NCBI GenBank assembly: GCA_013368325.1
Contig: JAACJK010000065.1
Span: 124,001 to 188,000 of the forward strand
DNA from: Ephemerocybe angulata
Taxonomy: Eukaryota > Basidiomycota > Agaricomycetes > Agaricales > Psathyrellaceae
Reading direction: 5' to 3'
DNA: 64,000 nt
Shown here: in pieces, positions 9,295 to 19,343 of the stretch
How the letters are laid out: every line of letters starts with the position of its first letter
How positions within the stretch are numbered: position 1 is the stretch's first letter
Translations under genes and position numbers: made by a program
Notes under the pieces: generated by a model
What the model was told of the DNA's origin: nothing
The model's database searches: none
What the model saw: only the letters and a program-made list of their open reading frames with translations

Positions 9295-9400
9295 ATGGAT
9301 TGCCGAGCATTTCTCGTTATTCCGATTCTCTTCGCTTGCCCGCACATCCCGGATCTCCGAGCACCCAGCAATGCCCGCAAACTATGGCACGATATCTTTT
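9295..9400 (+). other. Conserved open exon beginning ATGGATTGC (A1)
   Basis: The frame starts MDCRAFLVIPILFACPHIP and continues DLRAPSNARK. It is kept without indels to about RWHDIFF in units A2 (19900) and A3 (49947), with a mix of silent and replacement changes. The N-terminal stretch is hydrophobic. Downstream the frame enters the micro-exon-like region and diverges. It could be the first coding exon of a multi-exon A-type gene driven by the TATA box at 8659. No family is recognised. Confidence 0.3.
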
Positions 9401-9589
9401 TCCAAGTCCGCTCTCTCTCGTGGGTACTCTTCGATATACCGTCGTCTTCCTTCTTCCCTCACCACCTCACCCCACTGTCTTCCCCCCGCATCGTCGTCCG
9501 AGTCATTCAGAACCGACTTAACATTTTGTGTCAAGGCCCGAACGTGACAGACTCGGCGAGTCTACTGCTACAGCTCAGCCGCAGCCTCC

Positions 9590-10740
9590 GACCTTGCTCA
9601 CGGCCCACAGGATTTCTTTCTGTACAGTCTTCGCCGTTCGGCCCCTCCAAGATATTGCCGCCCGCCCCCTCATATTTACGTGCGCCCAAAACGGTTGCAA
9701 TCCAGTCATCGGTGAGCCTTTCTACTTGCATCTCGTCACCCCTGCTCACCGGATTCAATTATATATAGTCTTCGTCATTCAAGACCCCTGCAAGAGGCTC
9801 GGAGACCTCACGTTCCAAGCCTACGGTTTCGCGCCTCTCGCGTTGATTCCGTCCCGTTGCTATTTCACCAACAGTGCGTACCTCTTCGTCAACCAGCCTC
9901 ACAGCTCACCGCATTCATTTCCATACAGTCTTCGATGAACAGTTCCAAAAGGAACTCGGTACGCCTTCAGATCCCCTTACAGCACAAATACTCATTCTTG
10001 TCCTAGCGCGCCCCGGATACACGGTCGTTGTGACTTTGTACCTGTCCGTTGAGTCCTCTTCATCACGGCTCGGGCTCTTACCACTACTCACGGGATTTAT
10101 TTCGATACAGTCTTCGCTATTCAAGGCTCACACAAGACGTCAAAAACCCCAGATGCCCGGCCGCCGCACCCTCGCTCGCTCGCGGGAATTCGATCCGTTG
10201 CCGTTCGACGAACGGTGCGTTTACCATCCTCCCCAGACTTCCCAGCTCATCATAGCCACTCTACAGTCACAGATCCTCTGCCGCACAACTCGGTACGCCC
10301 CACATTCTCGTATAGCTCCACCACTGATTTATATCCCAGCACGCTGCTCGCCGGAAACATTTCTGTTGCGTCTTCGTCATGGGGTGCTTTGACATGTGAG
10401 TATGATTCATTTGGTTCGCTCGGCTCCTCGATCGCTTACTGTACGTGGGATTTAGACTTTTAGTGTTCAGTTACAGGAACGGTATGTCACGACCACCCCC
10501 TTTAGACGAAAGTTGGCGAAGGCTGACTACCCAAACAGTTTGCCGGCGCCAATAGGCGCCAACTTTCCATCGTGGCTTGGCCACCGTGACGACGCCTTCA
10601 CAACAGAAAATCGATTCGCTTTCGGAACCTACGCCGTTCCACGAAACCTGGCATGATGTACACCCATGCGATTCACACACCGCGCTCGCCGGAATCATTT
10701 CTGTTGTGTTTTCGCCATCCGGGGTGCTTTGACGTGTACG
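9590..10740 (+). repeat. Micro-exon-like motif cluster (A1)
   Basis: A motif of about 39 nt recurs at about 9599, 9745, 9905, 10087, 10179, 10347 and 10685. It starts CTCRCSGGAWTYATTT and ends GTCTTCGYCATTCRRG. Read in frame it gives peptides of the form xxISFxTVFAVxx. Intron-like segments of 45-65 nt lie between, for example GTGCGTTTACC to CTCTACAG and GTACGCCCC to ATCCCAG. Some copies have lost the upstream acceptor AG. Equivalents lie at 20205-21380 and 50260-51400. Confidence 0.5.
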
Positions 10741-11330
10741 TATCCCTTTTCGGCTCAGTGACCTTCAACTCGCTCAACCTGGAGATTCCGTTTAGGATTT
10801 GAATATCAGACAACGATAGAGGTACGTTATATTCCTTAACCGGCATCCGTCCCCGTTCTGACAGCTCTCGCAGGTCTACGCCGGCCGCGGGGCCAATTCA
10901 CACTGTGGTATGTCAATTCTGCTTCATATGCTGGCGCGCGACTAACTCGGGGGATTACAAGGTTGCTCGGCGCGCTTTGCGCCATCGCAGAGCCACAAGA
11001 CTATTTCTCGGGCACGTTTACCATTTACCCGAGAGACTGCGAGAGTACACTGAGATTGCTGACTGACCGTAAGAGCCGAGACGTGAGAGTCCGAGCAGAG
11101 CTGGACAGTTTCTGTCAGTCGTGAGAGATCAGTACGGCGGGAGCGCCATTAGATGCCGCCGTACGTATGATATGAGGCATAATTTGAAAAGAAATCCCGT
11201 ACGTATACCTCGGAAGGTTGCGTGCGTCGGAAGAGAGGTAGGAACGAGCCTCAGCTCGGATGAAGGGTTCACGAAAGTTATGAAACGAGACCTTTCCCGT
11301 TTGGGATGAGATAGATGAGTCAGGGGCGCG
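10741..11330. other. Shared A-type spacer stretch, no gene
   Basis: It is well conserved at 21385-21955 and 51410-51895, with GTATGTCAATTCTGC and a few splice-like words, but no frame survives comparison of the three units. Confidence 0.4.
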
Positions 11331-11332
11331 CG

Positions 11333-11353
11333 TCGCGCGCCCCGGGTAATTTG
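11333..11353. repeat. GC-rich hairpin (A1)
   Basis: GGGGCGCGCG, T, then CGCGCGCCCC form perfect 10-bp arms. In unit A3 (51896-51916) the arms read GGGGCACACG and CGCGTGCCCC, which contains one paired double change and one mismatch. In A2 the right arm is deleted. Confidence 0.6.
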
Positions 11354-11483
11354 TCTTCTCCCAAGCCTTATTGGGCCCATTCCGCAAGGAGAGAGACTAG
11401 GAGCAATTCTACTGCACTCAAAGGACTGCCCAGTAGTACAGCAGGTCCCCGCCTCAACGGTTAGCATAGCTAAACCCGCAGAC

Positions 11484-11546
11484 CAGACTTAGGGTAAGCT
11501 AAGCTTACCCTAAGTCTGCCTTACCCCTAGTAACCCTTAGGGTACC
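11484..11546. repeat. 35-nt near-perfect palindrome with TTAGGG motifs (A1)
   Basis: CAGACTTAGGGTAAGCT, A, then AGCTTACCCTAAGTCTG give 17-bp arms around one base (11484-11518). ACCCTTAGGGT, an 11-nt palindrome, follows. The palindrome is identical at 22098-22132 and 52068-52102. TTAGGG equals the usual fungal telomere repeat, but no tandem telomere array is present. Confidence 0.8.
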
Positions 11547-12600
11547 AGATATGTACATATTATGAGTCAATGTCATTGATACCTTATCTACGGAGGATCT
11601 AGAAAATTTGGCATGACTGGGGAGCAAAGTCCGATTGAGAAACACCCTTCACGCAGTCACCAGTCATAGCAAGGAATATCGAATACCACTTCCCCTACTT
11701 CCCATTTGCAATACAAATATTTTCAAACACACAGAGACATAGGTGTGTCTGGGGAGTGCAATCGCGATGGAAAACGACCCGGACATCGCCATTTCACAAG
11801 GCAACCGGCACGCATGCAAGTCCCCGCAGGCCTCAGTCATCCAATCAACATCCAATACACGCCAATTGCAATGTAGACATTCGCATTTGAATGCCCTCAC
11901 TGATTGACATAGTGTGAGAATTGAATGATAAATGGTTGGAGTCGCCCAAGGGTCCCTGGAACATGCAAAGGTCCTATCGCTTTCGGCGGACTTGCGCATT
12001 CTGGCCTTCGCTGGCCTGGCGTTTGAATTTGGTTCATTCTAGCATTTTCCCTGGCTCCCGGACGACAGAAATAGATACTATTAGGCTGGAAGTTATGGTC
12101 TCAATTCTATTCCAGCCATCTATGTCGTCAAATGTCGCGCGATCCGCCAGCACAAAGATCTACGACGTCGGGCGCTTATATTAGACGCGCGAATTCAAAC
12201 GCGCGATCTGCAAATGAACGCGCTCTGATAGTAGGTCTATCAGCTGGGTTGGCTTACACATACCTTATTCTACTGGTACACGGTCACTCCCAGTCACTCC
12301 TATTGCTGGAATGTGAACAGCACATCGAGATCTCGGTACCTACTCCTCCTCAGCCTGTTCGGCACGATTCCGCATTTTTAGAGGTATATCTGACGTTTCG
12401 TCAGCACAGCCATGTACATAATGATGTATCATACGTACTGTGACAGTGGGAACTGACTCTGCCTGGACCGCGGCGATTTGGAAGCGGTGGATGTGAGATA
12501 TCCGAGAGGAGGAGATAGAGTCCAAAAGCGACCTATTGAATGCATTCGGAGACTTGGGAGTACAGGGGTAGCATATTATGTATTCTAGATATTAGTAGGT
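11547..12600. other. A-type spacer, no gene
   Basis: This is a conserved but frame-less stretch. It holds a repeated word GACGCGCGAATTCAAACGCG (about 12184) near a TATATTAG word. Equivalents lie at 22160-23230 and 52130-53185. Confidence 0.4.
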
Positions 12601-12642
12601 AGTGGCTTGGCATGGGGATGTAACGGGTCTGCGAATAGCACG

Positions 12643-12873
12643 ATGTGCAAAGCAATAAATCAAGCATGCGTGCAATTACAAGGAACACACGAATTCACTC
12701 TAACTACGCCTATTGCACATATTTGGCACTCACTGAGCAATAGATATACCCCTCCTTGGGCCACCCTAAACTTTACCATCCCTCCCTACGCCCCGACAAC
12801 CTTCCACCAGCCCAGATTCGCGATCTTGCCAACCCTCTCCTCCTCGTCCCGTCCATCCGAACTAACGCGATAG
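12643..12873 (+). other. Small ORF (76 aa) conserved in the three A units
   Basis: The first ATG of the frame gives MCKAINQACVQLQGTHE and ends SSSSRPSELTR. The frame is the same length with no indels at 23272-23502 and 53227-53457. Changes are a mixture of silent and replacement, so selection is not obvious. It has no signal peptide and no recognised domain. Confidence 0.3.
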
Positions 12874-13043
12874 AACTCGTTTCCGCGCACCGGACCCATC
12901 ACTCGGCTCGCTTAGCCATGCCAACAGACATCCGAAATGCCCGGCTCAGGGCGAACAGTCAGCCAAGCCGGCACTAAGATAGCGAAGAGTGCAGGGAGGG
13001 CGCGAAGGCATCGGTGTCCGCTGAATGGGTGCGTAATGCAATT

Positions 13044-13352
13044 CTAGGCGTACTCAGGGGTCTTATTGCAGACTCCACTGTGGTGCCAAGTGGATCGATG
13101 TGGTCCTAGAATGGCGAAGTCGCGCGATGCGTAACAAACGGCTTGGGCGCTAAAAACAGCGCAGAGAAAGCGCGTTGAATAGAACGCAATACAGGCACTA
13201 AGTAGGCACATAGTCAGTAGAAAAATCCTTACCCTGGCTCTACCAGTATACGCCAAGCATCCTTGAGGACCCCACACCCAAATCTCCAACCGAAACCGAT
13301 CCATCCACACCATCCCCTCCTCGCCCCACTCGCCCCAAAACACGCCATTCAA
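13044..13352 (-). other. Conserved minus-strand ORF facing away from a TATAAA promoter (A1)
   Basis: The minus strand reads NGVFWGEWGEEGMV and then LEIWVWGP, followed by a splice-like GTAAGG. Related frames occur at 23673-23987, 33742-34140 (132 aa, the most open), 43153-43551, 53647-54120 and 63648-63956. First-position changes that replace W by R or G argue against strong constraint. It may be the divergent partner of the forward unit starting at 13608. Confidence 0.3.
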
Positions 13353-13563
13353 ACGCGCTCTCCCAGGAGACCCTGTCTTGGCACGTCAACACAGCCCATC
13401 AAACACGCTAAATGTACGTACCAACTCCACTCAGCGCCCGAAACTCTGCTCGGAAGCACGGAGCGATTGCAGGGAGACGGGGAGAAGCACGTAAAGCGCG
13501 ATACGAGCGAGAGAACGACTTTGTGCAAACGGGGGTTGGGGGAGTCGTCGGGTGCCTAGGATA

Positions 13564-13613
13564 GGGTGCACCCGGGGCTGGTCGGGTCAAATGGGAGGAA
13601 GGAATTGTATAAA
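13564..13613 (+). promoter_or_regulatory. TATAAA core promoter with GGGTGCACCC palindrome (A1)
   Basis: TATAAA lies at 13608-13613, preceded by the 10-bp palindrome GGGTGCACCC (13564-13573). A pyrimidine-rich leader (TTCCCTTTCTTCCCTCCCTC) and ATG at 13735 follow. TATAAA is at the same place at 24237-24242, 34220-34225, 43631-43636 and 54200-54205. Confidence 0.6.
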
Positions 13614-13734
13614 GGATGGGAGGGTGAAGAGGGGATTGGCATCATCCCTCCACATTCCCTTTCTTCCCTCCCTCACTTGCCTTTCCCTCTATCGCTCTCT
13701 ACACCCTTTTTGGGGTTGTTAGACTCAACTCACC

Positions 13735-14350
13735 ATGCTATCTATTTGCTCTCATGGCTTTCGTCGTCGCCGTCGCCGTCAATGGACTCTGGTACGCCGA
13801 TTCTCTTCCCTCGAGTATGATGTCATTTTCTAATTTATCCTTAGCGCCTGCAGCACGAACCTCTCATTTGGCCTAGCCAGCTGGCTTACAGCTCGACGCC
13901 GACAATCAGTCGGCCAAGAATTGCAAGGGTAAGTTCAATGACTCGCATGTTGCGTGCCCCGTTACTCACAAGTCGTTTGTTGATTCATAGTTCTATCACG
14001 CAACTGTGAGTGAACGTTAGAATCTCTGCGGGCCACCTACCTACACCTCAGACAGCTCCAGCTCACGCTCGCTGCACAGGACCTTGAACTACAAAGGCTT
14101 CGTAAGTACACAGTCAGTGATACATAAATCAGCTCACTCATTTCATTCACGCATAGCGAATAACTGGGGACAACGAAAACCAATTTATTAAGGATCCTAT
14201 ATACAAGACGCCGACTTCGGACACGCCGCCTCACGGCGGTTCCGAGCACGACGATGGGCTGGGAGACCAGGTTGACTACGTGAAGGTAAGCATAGTCTCG
14301 TTCGCTTACGAGTCTTCCCACTGACGGTCATGCTTTGGTTATGCTCCTAG
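13735..14350 (+). other. Putative multi-exon transcription unit (A1)
   Basis: Candidate exons are 13735-13791, 13845-13928, 13991-14005 (15 nt), 14056-14101 and 14157-14285, with introns of about 50-65 nt bearing GT...CTNAC...AG. Exon 14056-14101 reads LQLTLAAQDLELQRL. Across units, changes in this exon fall mostly at third positions (CTT/CTG, CTA/CTG, CAA/CAG), which suggests past coding. Exon 14157-14285 is open for 43 codons (RITGDNENQFIKDPIYKTP and on), but indels in other units break it. It appears to continue into the type I and II modules. No family is recognised; it could be a decaying gene or a spliced noncoding RNA. Confidence 0.35.
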
Positions 14351-17079
14351 AGGCCCAACACCTTCTACCAAGCCCACCGCAGTCCTCTCCCGCCGTTGCC
14401 GCACAAGTCCAGCGCGGTGAGGCTCAAACCGCCGAGTTCTGCGCGAAAGACTGAACGAATGAAAACGGTCAGTCCAGATCGTCAAGATGTTAATCTTTTA
14501 CTAACCATATTCTAACTGACTACATAGCCCCGTCGTCGTCTCGCGTCACGGCCCTCGCCCTTTATTGCACCAAGCCCGCCACTCGCCGTCACTGTCATCG
14601 CCGTCCACGTCCAGCGCGCCGTCGTCCTTGAGTTTCAAACAGCCGAGCTGTCGCAAAAGGCTAGATAAATGAAAACAGTCAGTCCACGTCGTCAAAGTCT
14701 GGACCTTTTACTAACCATTTCCAACTTCACATAGCCCCGTCGTCCTCTCGCACACTTCGCACTGACGATTTGTGACCCATACAGGCCCAACACCCGCGCC
14801 ATTGCCCTCCGTTCCACCAGGCCTGACACGATCGCGCCCTTTGCCGCCGCTGTTGTCGCCGTCTGACACGTCCAGCGCGCCGGCGCTCGTGAGGCTCGTG
14901 CACGAAAGGCTGAATGATTAAGAAGGGTCAGTTTACGTCGCCATAGTGACACTCTTTTACTGACCATATCTAATCGCCGACACAGAGCTCTCCCGCACCA
15001 CAACCCTATCGTCCTCTCGCTCCACGAATCCCGGCCCAGACACGGCGCGTCCTCGAATGGCTTTCGTGCACATCCGGCGCGGCTTTCTGTGCCCCGAGCC
15101 TTTTGCCGTTGCTTATGGCTTTCGTTGAATGCCTCTAGTGACACAAGTAAGTCTACGTTCGGCCTGCTAGCGCGCGGTAATCACTTACCTTTGAACCTCC
15201 AGTCACACTACATCACCCACCCATCCCCTTGCCGTCCATCCCCAGGCGAGTCCATCGTCGATTGCATGGCGGTGGGAAATCGTGCGAGGTGCCGACTTTG
15301 GTGAGCAGGGTTGGACTGGTGTTCTGCGTCGCCGACGAAGGCTGTCCTCGCACGTCGAGTCGAGTTTGCTAGGCCTCCCCATGCCGCGTCGCTTTCGTCC
15401 TACACCTGCGATAAATCAGGTAAGTCTCGCTCGTACTGATATCAAGGGAAATCTCACTCACATGTACCGCTTCGAAGGTCACGAATGACGGTGGCCTGCA
15501 TTGCTTTTGTGGGGTGATAAGGTAGGTGTACCGTCACTTTACACCACGAGATTTACTTACCTTTTCAACCCATTGTCGGCTGGCCAGTCCATCGTCGATC
15601 GCATGGTGGTGGGAAGTGCGCGGCGTCCTGCCCTCGGTAGGTGTGGTCAACTGGCCGGTGTTCTGCGTCGTCGGCGCCTCCCAGCTGTGAGTAGCTCTTC
15701 GGACATCGAGCATGGCTTGCTGAAGCTTCTGGCAGTGCCGTAGCCTTCGTTTTCTGTGGGGACGATCGTAAGTACCCTTCGCATCGATCTACGAGAAATT
15801 GTGCTCACGTACACTGCTTCGAAGGTCCCGAATCACGAATGCCTTTGTCGTTGCTTTGGTTTTATGACCCTGGATGATAATGTAAGTGTGCCGTTGGTTT
15901 AGGAGTGCGGGATTTGCTTACCTTTGAGTTCCTAGATATCTAACTTTCGTGCACTTGTCGGCCGGCCAGTCCGTTGTCGATAGCACGGCGGGGCTGGAAA
16001 ACGCGCGGGCTCGGTGAGTGATTTATCCGCCGTGGTATTCTGTGCACGTCGCTATGCTCGTGGGGCTGGCATGCGAGGTGCGGCTTGCACGATTCACTTT
16101 GAAGAACCGTGAGTGCATCATCTTTTGGCGAGAATATCAGACTCACGTTGAATAGCAGTCAAACCATGACTGTGGATCGGCCATCGTGCATGGGAGTTCT
16201 GGCGGAGTGGGGGCGACGACGCGTGCTGGTGCGAGTGTCTCGTTGATTTCGGAGCGCGACTTGAGGTTGTGGTGAGTTTTCGTCCTTGGCGAGTCTAGTT
16301 TAGCACCAGGAGCCCTCGTGGCCAACTGTAATAAAATGAGTTGCTTTATCGACATGCGCTGCGTCGCGTACTGACCTCGGATCTTCGCGCCATTTCTTCG
16401 TGAACCGCCGGGAGTGAGTTTGAGAGTGTGATGGAGCTGTGCGTGGGTGTGGCTGGGCAGAGAGGTCGTTCGGGATCGCGTGTGATCAGGATCTTGCAGT
16501 GAAGAAGGCGGGAGGGAGGCGGCGAGGGGCATGGGGGGAGGCACTTGACGCGTCGGATCGTCGGATCGAGGGGATTGGTCGCAGGGGAGGGAGGGCTGCC
16601 GGCTGCGTGAGCGGAGGGGGAGCCTTCGTGCCGCGGATGGCCATCTGTAATGCAAGTGAGTTGGCTTATCCACCTGCGCGGCGTCGGGCACTGACCTTGG
16701 TCTTCGCGCCGTTCCCGCGTGCATCGTCGGCTGTGGGTGAGTTGAGAGCTGTACGAGGCCGTGGTGGAGCGGATTGGGGCGAGTGCTCGTGTGTGATCGA
16801 GATCTTGCAGTGGACAGGCGGACGGGTGCATGACGCATGCGTCGAAAGGAGGCGGCGAGTGGCACGGAAGGAGGCGTCCGATCGTCGGATCGAGGGGTGT
16901 GCGAGGCTGCAATTTGGCACGCGAGGGGAGGGGAGGGCTGCGAGAGCGGAGGGAGAGTGTTTGGCTGCCCGGGGACAAACAAAGGCGTTTGGCGCTCGTC
17001 GTGCACAGCCACGCATCACCAATTTGGCCGGGGGCGATGACAACGCTTAGCATCCAACGACCACCACCTCGATCACACC
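14351..17079. repeat. Spacer right half with type I, II and III modules (A1)
   Basis: Type I modules span about 14351-15140 with introns near 14466-14527, 14676-14734 and 14932-14985. Type II modules span 15140-16160 and include the 54-nt intron 15882-15935. Type III modules span 16300-16970. The last 120 bp are the AKR1 promoter. The sequence resembles the B1 right half (34925-37722) more than A2 or A3 in its first third, showing mosaic exchange between units. Confidence 0.6.
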
Positions 17080-18494
17080 ATGGACGACCTCGTACACGCC
17101 AAGTCGCCGCCGTCGGCGTCTCTGGTGAACCTCGACTCGGCGACGGCCACGCCCTCCTTCTCGCAGACGCAGACGCTGGTGCACGACGAGGTACGGAGTC
17201 GAGCACTTATTTGAGAGCGTACTAACGATGTGCAGATGAGCGTCTTCGTAGCAGCACAAAGAGGAGACGTAGCCGCGCTGCGCCAGCTCATCGAGTCGGG
17301 CAGCGCCGCGGCCACGGACCGCGACGAGCAAAACGTGACGCCGCTGCACTGGGCGGCGATCAACGCCCACATCGCCGCGTGCCGCTACCTGCTCGAGCAG
17401 GGCGCGGACGTCGACGCGCGCGGGGGCGACCTCGTCGCGACGCCCATGCAGTGGGCCGCGCGCAACGGCTACCTCTACATCATCCACCTGCTCATCGCGC
17501 ACGGCGCGGACCCCACCGTCGCCGACAGCCAGGGCTACAACACCCTGCACCTCGTCACGCATAGCAGCAGCATTATGCCGCTGCTGTATTTGCTGCACCA
17601 GCCGATCAGCGTGGACTCGCGCGACGCGCAGGGGCACACGGCGCTCATGTGGGCGGCGTACCAGGGCGATGCGCTGAGTGTTGATTTGCTGCTAAGGCAC
17701 GGCGCGAATGCGAATCTGAGGGACGAGGCGGGGCTGACGCCGCTGCACTGGGCGGTCGTGCGCGGGAACAAGGTGTGCATCCGGCGGCTGGTCGAGAAGG
17801 GCGGGGATGTGGCGGCGAAGGACGCGGAGGAGCGGACGCCGAGGGACATGGCCGTGGAGCTGAAGAGCCTCGGGGCGTGGAAGCGCGCGCTGGAGGAGGG
17901 CGGGATGAACGAGCATGGCGTGAAGCGGGCCAAGCCGCTGAGTGACCGCAACACCAAGATCGCGATCTTCGTGCTGCCGACGCTGTTTTTCTACCTCATC
18001 TTCATGACGCTCTCCGTGCTGCCGTGGTATACGGGCGTCCTGCTCGCCATGGCAGAGTTCTTCGGGATGCACCACGTACGTCTCTGCTACGGCCCTAAAC
18101 GTGTCTAACCCTCCCCTAGATCGTGACACGAGTGCTCCTCAACAAAAACACCTACACGGACAGCGTCAGCCAGACCCCGTACTTCGCGGGCATCATCACA
18201 GCCTCGCTCATCTGGGTCGTGTACGCTTGGGTGACCCGGCTCCTGCATCGTGAGTCCACTTCACTGAGCTTGCCAAGTACCTGCTCACACTCTGCAGAGG
18301 CGGAGTCGCACCCGTTCTCGCATTTGATGTTTGCGCTCGTCGTGGGGCTGTGCGCCTACAACTTCTTCCGGGCTATCACCCTGGATCCGGGGACGTGCCG
18401 CGAGCGAGGGGCGCCTGAACGGTCAGACGTGGTGGGGAATTGTAGGGACTTTAATACATGGATTTTTCGCATTCGCTGTGTTGGCTGCCTCTGA
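17080..18494 (+). CDS. AKR1: AKR1-like copy 3, lacking the DHHC domain
   Basis: Exons are 17080-17190, 17236-18075, 18120-18249 and 18298-18494, giving 425 residues. Ankyrin repeats and four membrane segments are as in copy 1, with conservative changes such as K to R in NANLRDEAG and FVLPTLFF. After LDPGTC a deletion joins TGC to CGCGAGCGAGGGG in a shifted frame. The tail is a short unrelated peptide ending RCVGCL, and neither the cysteine-rich domain nor DHHC is present. Acyltransferase activity is therefore not expected. The promoter, leader and intron signals are intact, so a truncated membrane-anchored ankyrin protein could still be made. Confidence 0.75.
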
Positions 18495-19261
18495 GGTTGT
18501 GGCTCTGCTCGTCCACGGCGCGTCTCGTCCTCTCCCTCATTTCGTGCCACTGATGGTCCCGGGTATCACCTCGATGGCCCTGAATTTCCTTTCCAGGGCA
18601 AAGACCTGCCAAATGGAGGCAAAAAAGTGAAAAAACGTCGCAAGTTCCACTTCAAAACATAGCGTGCAGGTGCGTAACTTCGGTATTTAGAGATCTGGTT
18701 ATATTTTGGGCAAATGTATCTACTACAGGTAGTGCTACGGCGGCTAGGGTCTATCTACGGCTATCTACAAGACATGGCACGGCAGGACATGACGGGGTTA
18801 CTGGGGCGACGTGACAGCAGAGGGAGAAGGGATGCGTGGTAGCGCTACGGTGGCAAGTACTTTACGACGCGCCTATCTACGAGACGTGGCACTGGCACAG
18901 TGGGACATGACGGGGCGATGTGACGTGCTGGTGTGGCGGGTACGGCGGTGGGTGATGGCGGATGGACGAGAGAGACGGGATACGTGCGGTGGTGACGACG
19001 TGACTGGAAGGGCAGGTAGCGAGTGAGGGATGGGCGTGGTTGGGCGTAGACAGACGTGGCACTCACGCATGCTGCACGGCATGGGTGACATGACGGGGGT
19101 AGGTGGGGGCGACGTGGTGAGCTGGATTTGCACGGACGAGGGAGACGGGATACGTGGCCACAGGGTGGACCGACGTCGCTCTGTGGGCGTGCAGGGGGCG
19201 AGTGATGGCGTGGTGGACGTCCAGCGAGACGGGATGCGGTCTGGAACAGTTGAGTGCCCAC

Positions 19262-19343
19262 TATATATACCCCTCTGAGCCAAGTCCCGTGAGCTGCGTT
19301 TGTTGATTTGCATTCAACAAACGCGTACGTGTTGCGTACGCGT
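19262..19343 (+). promoter_or_regulatory. TATA box and double-hairpin leader (A2)
   Basis: TATATATA is at 19262-19269. The perfect hairpin GCGTTTGTTGA, TTTGCAT, TCAACAAACGC is at 19296-19324. The ACGCGTACG/CGTACGCGT hairpin overlaps its right arm at 19321-19343, so the two folds are mutually exclusive. Confidence 0.55.

Noticed and set aside
11484..11546. A telomere or interstitial telomere array
   Set aside because: TTAGGG occurs only within short palindromes, never as a tandem array.
12643..12873. Extending the small ORF to the upstream TTG at 12607
   Set aside because: TTG is not a credible start in a fungus. The first ATG is at 12643.
8027..17079. The spacer as a transposable element (LTR element, Helitron or DNA transposon)
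   Set aside because: No reverse transcriptase, integrase, transposase, Rep or helicase motifs, no long terminal repeats and no target-site duplications were seen. Unit borders inside AKR1 exon 4 fit unequal crossover better.
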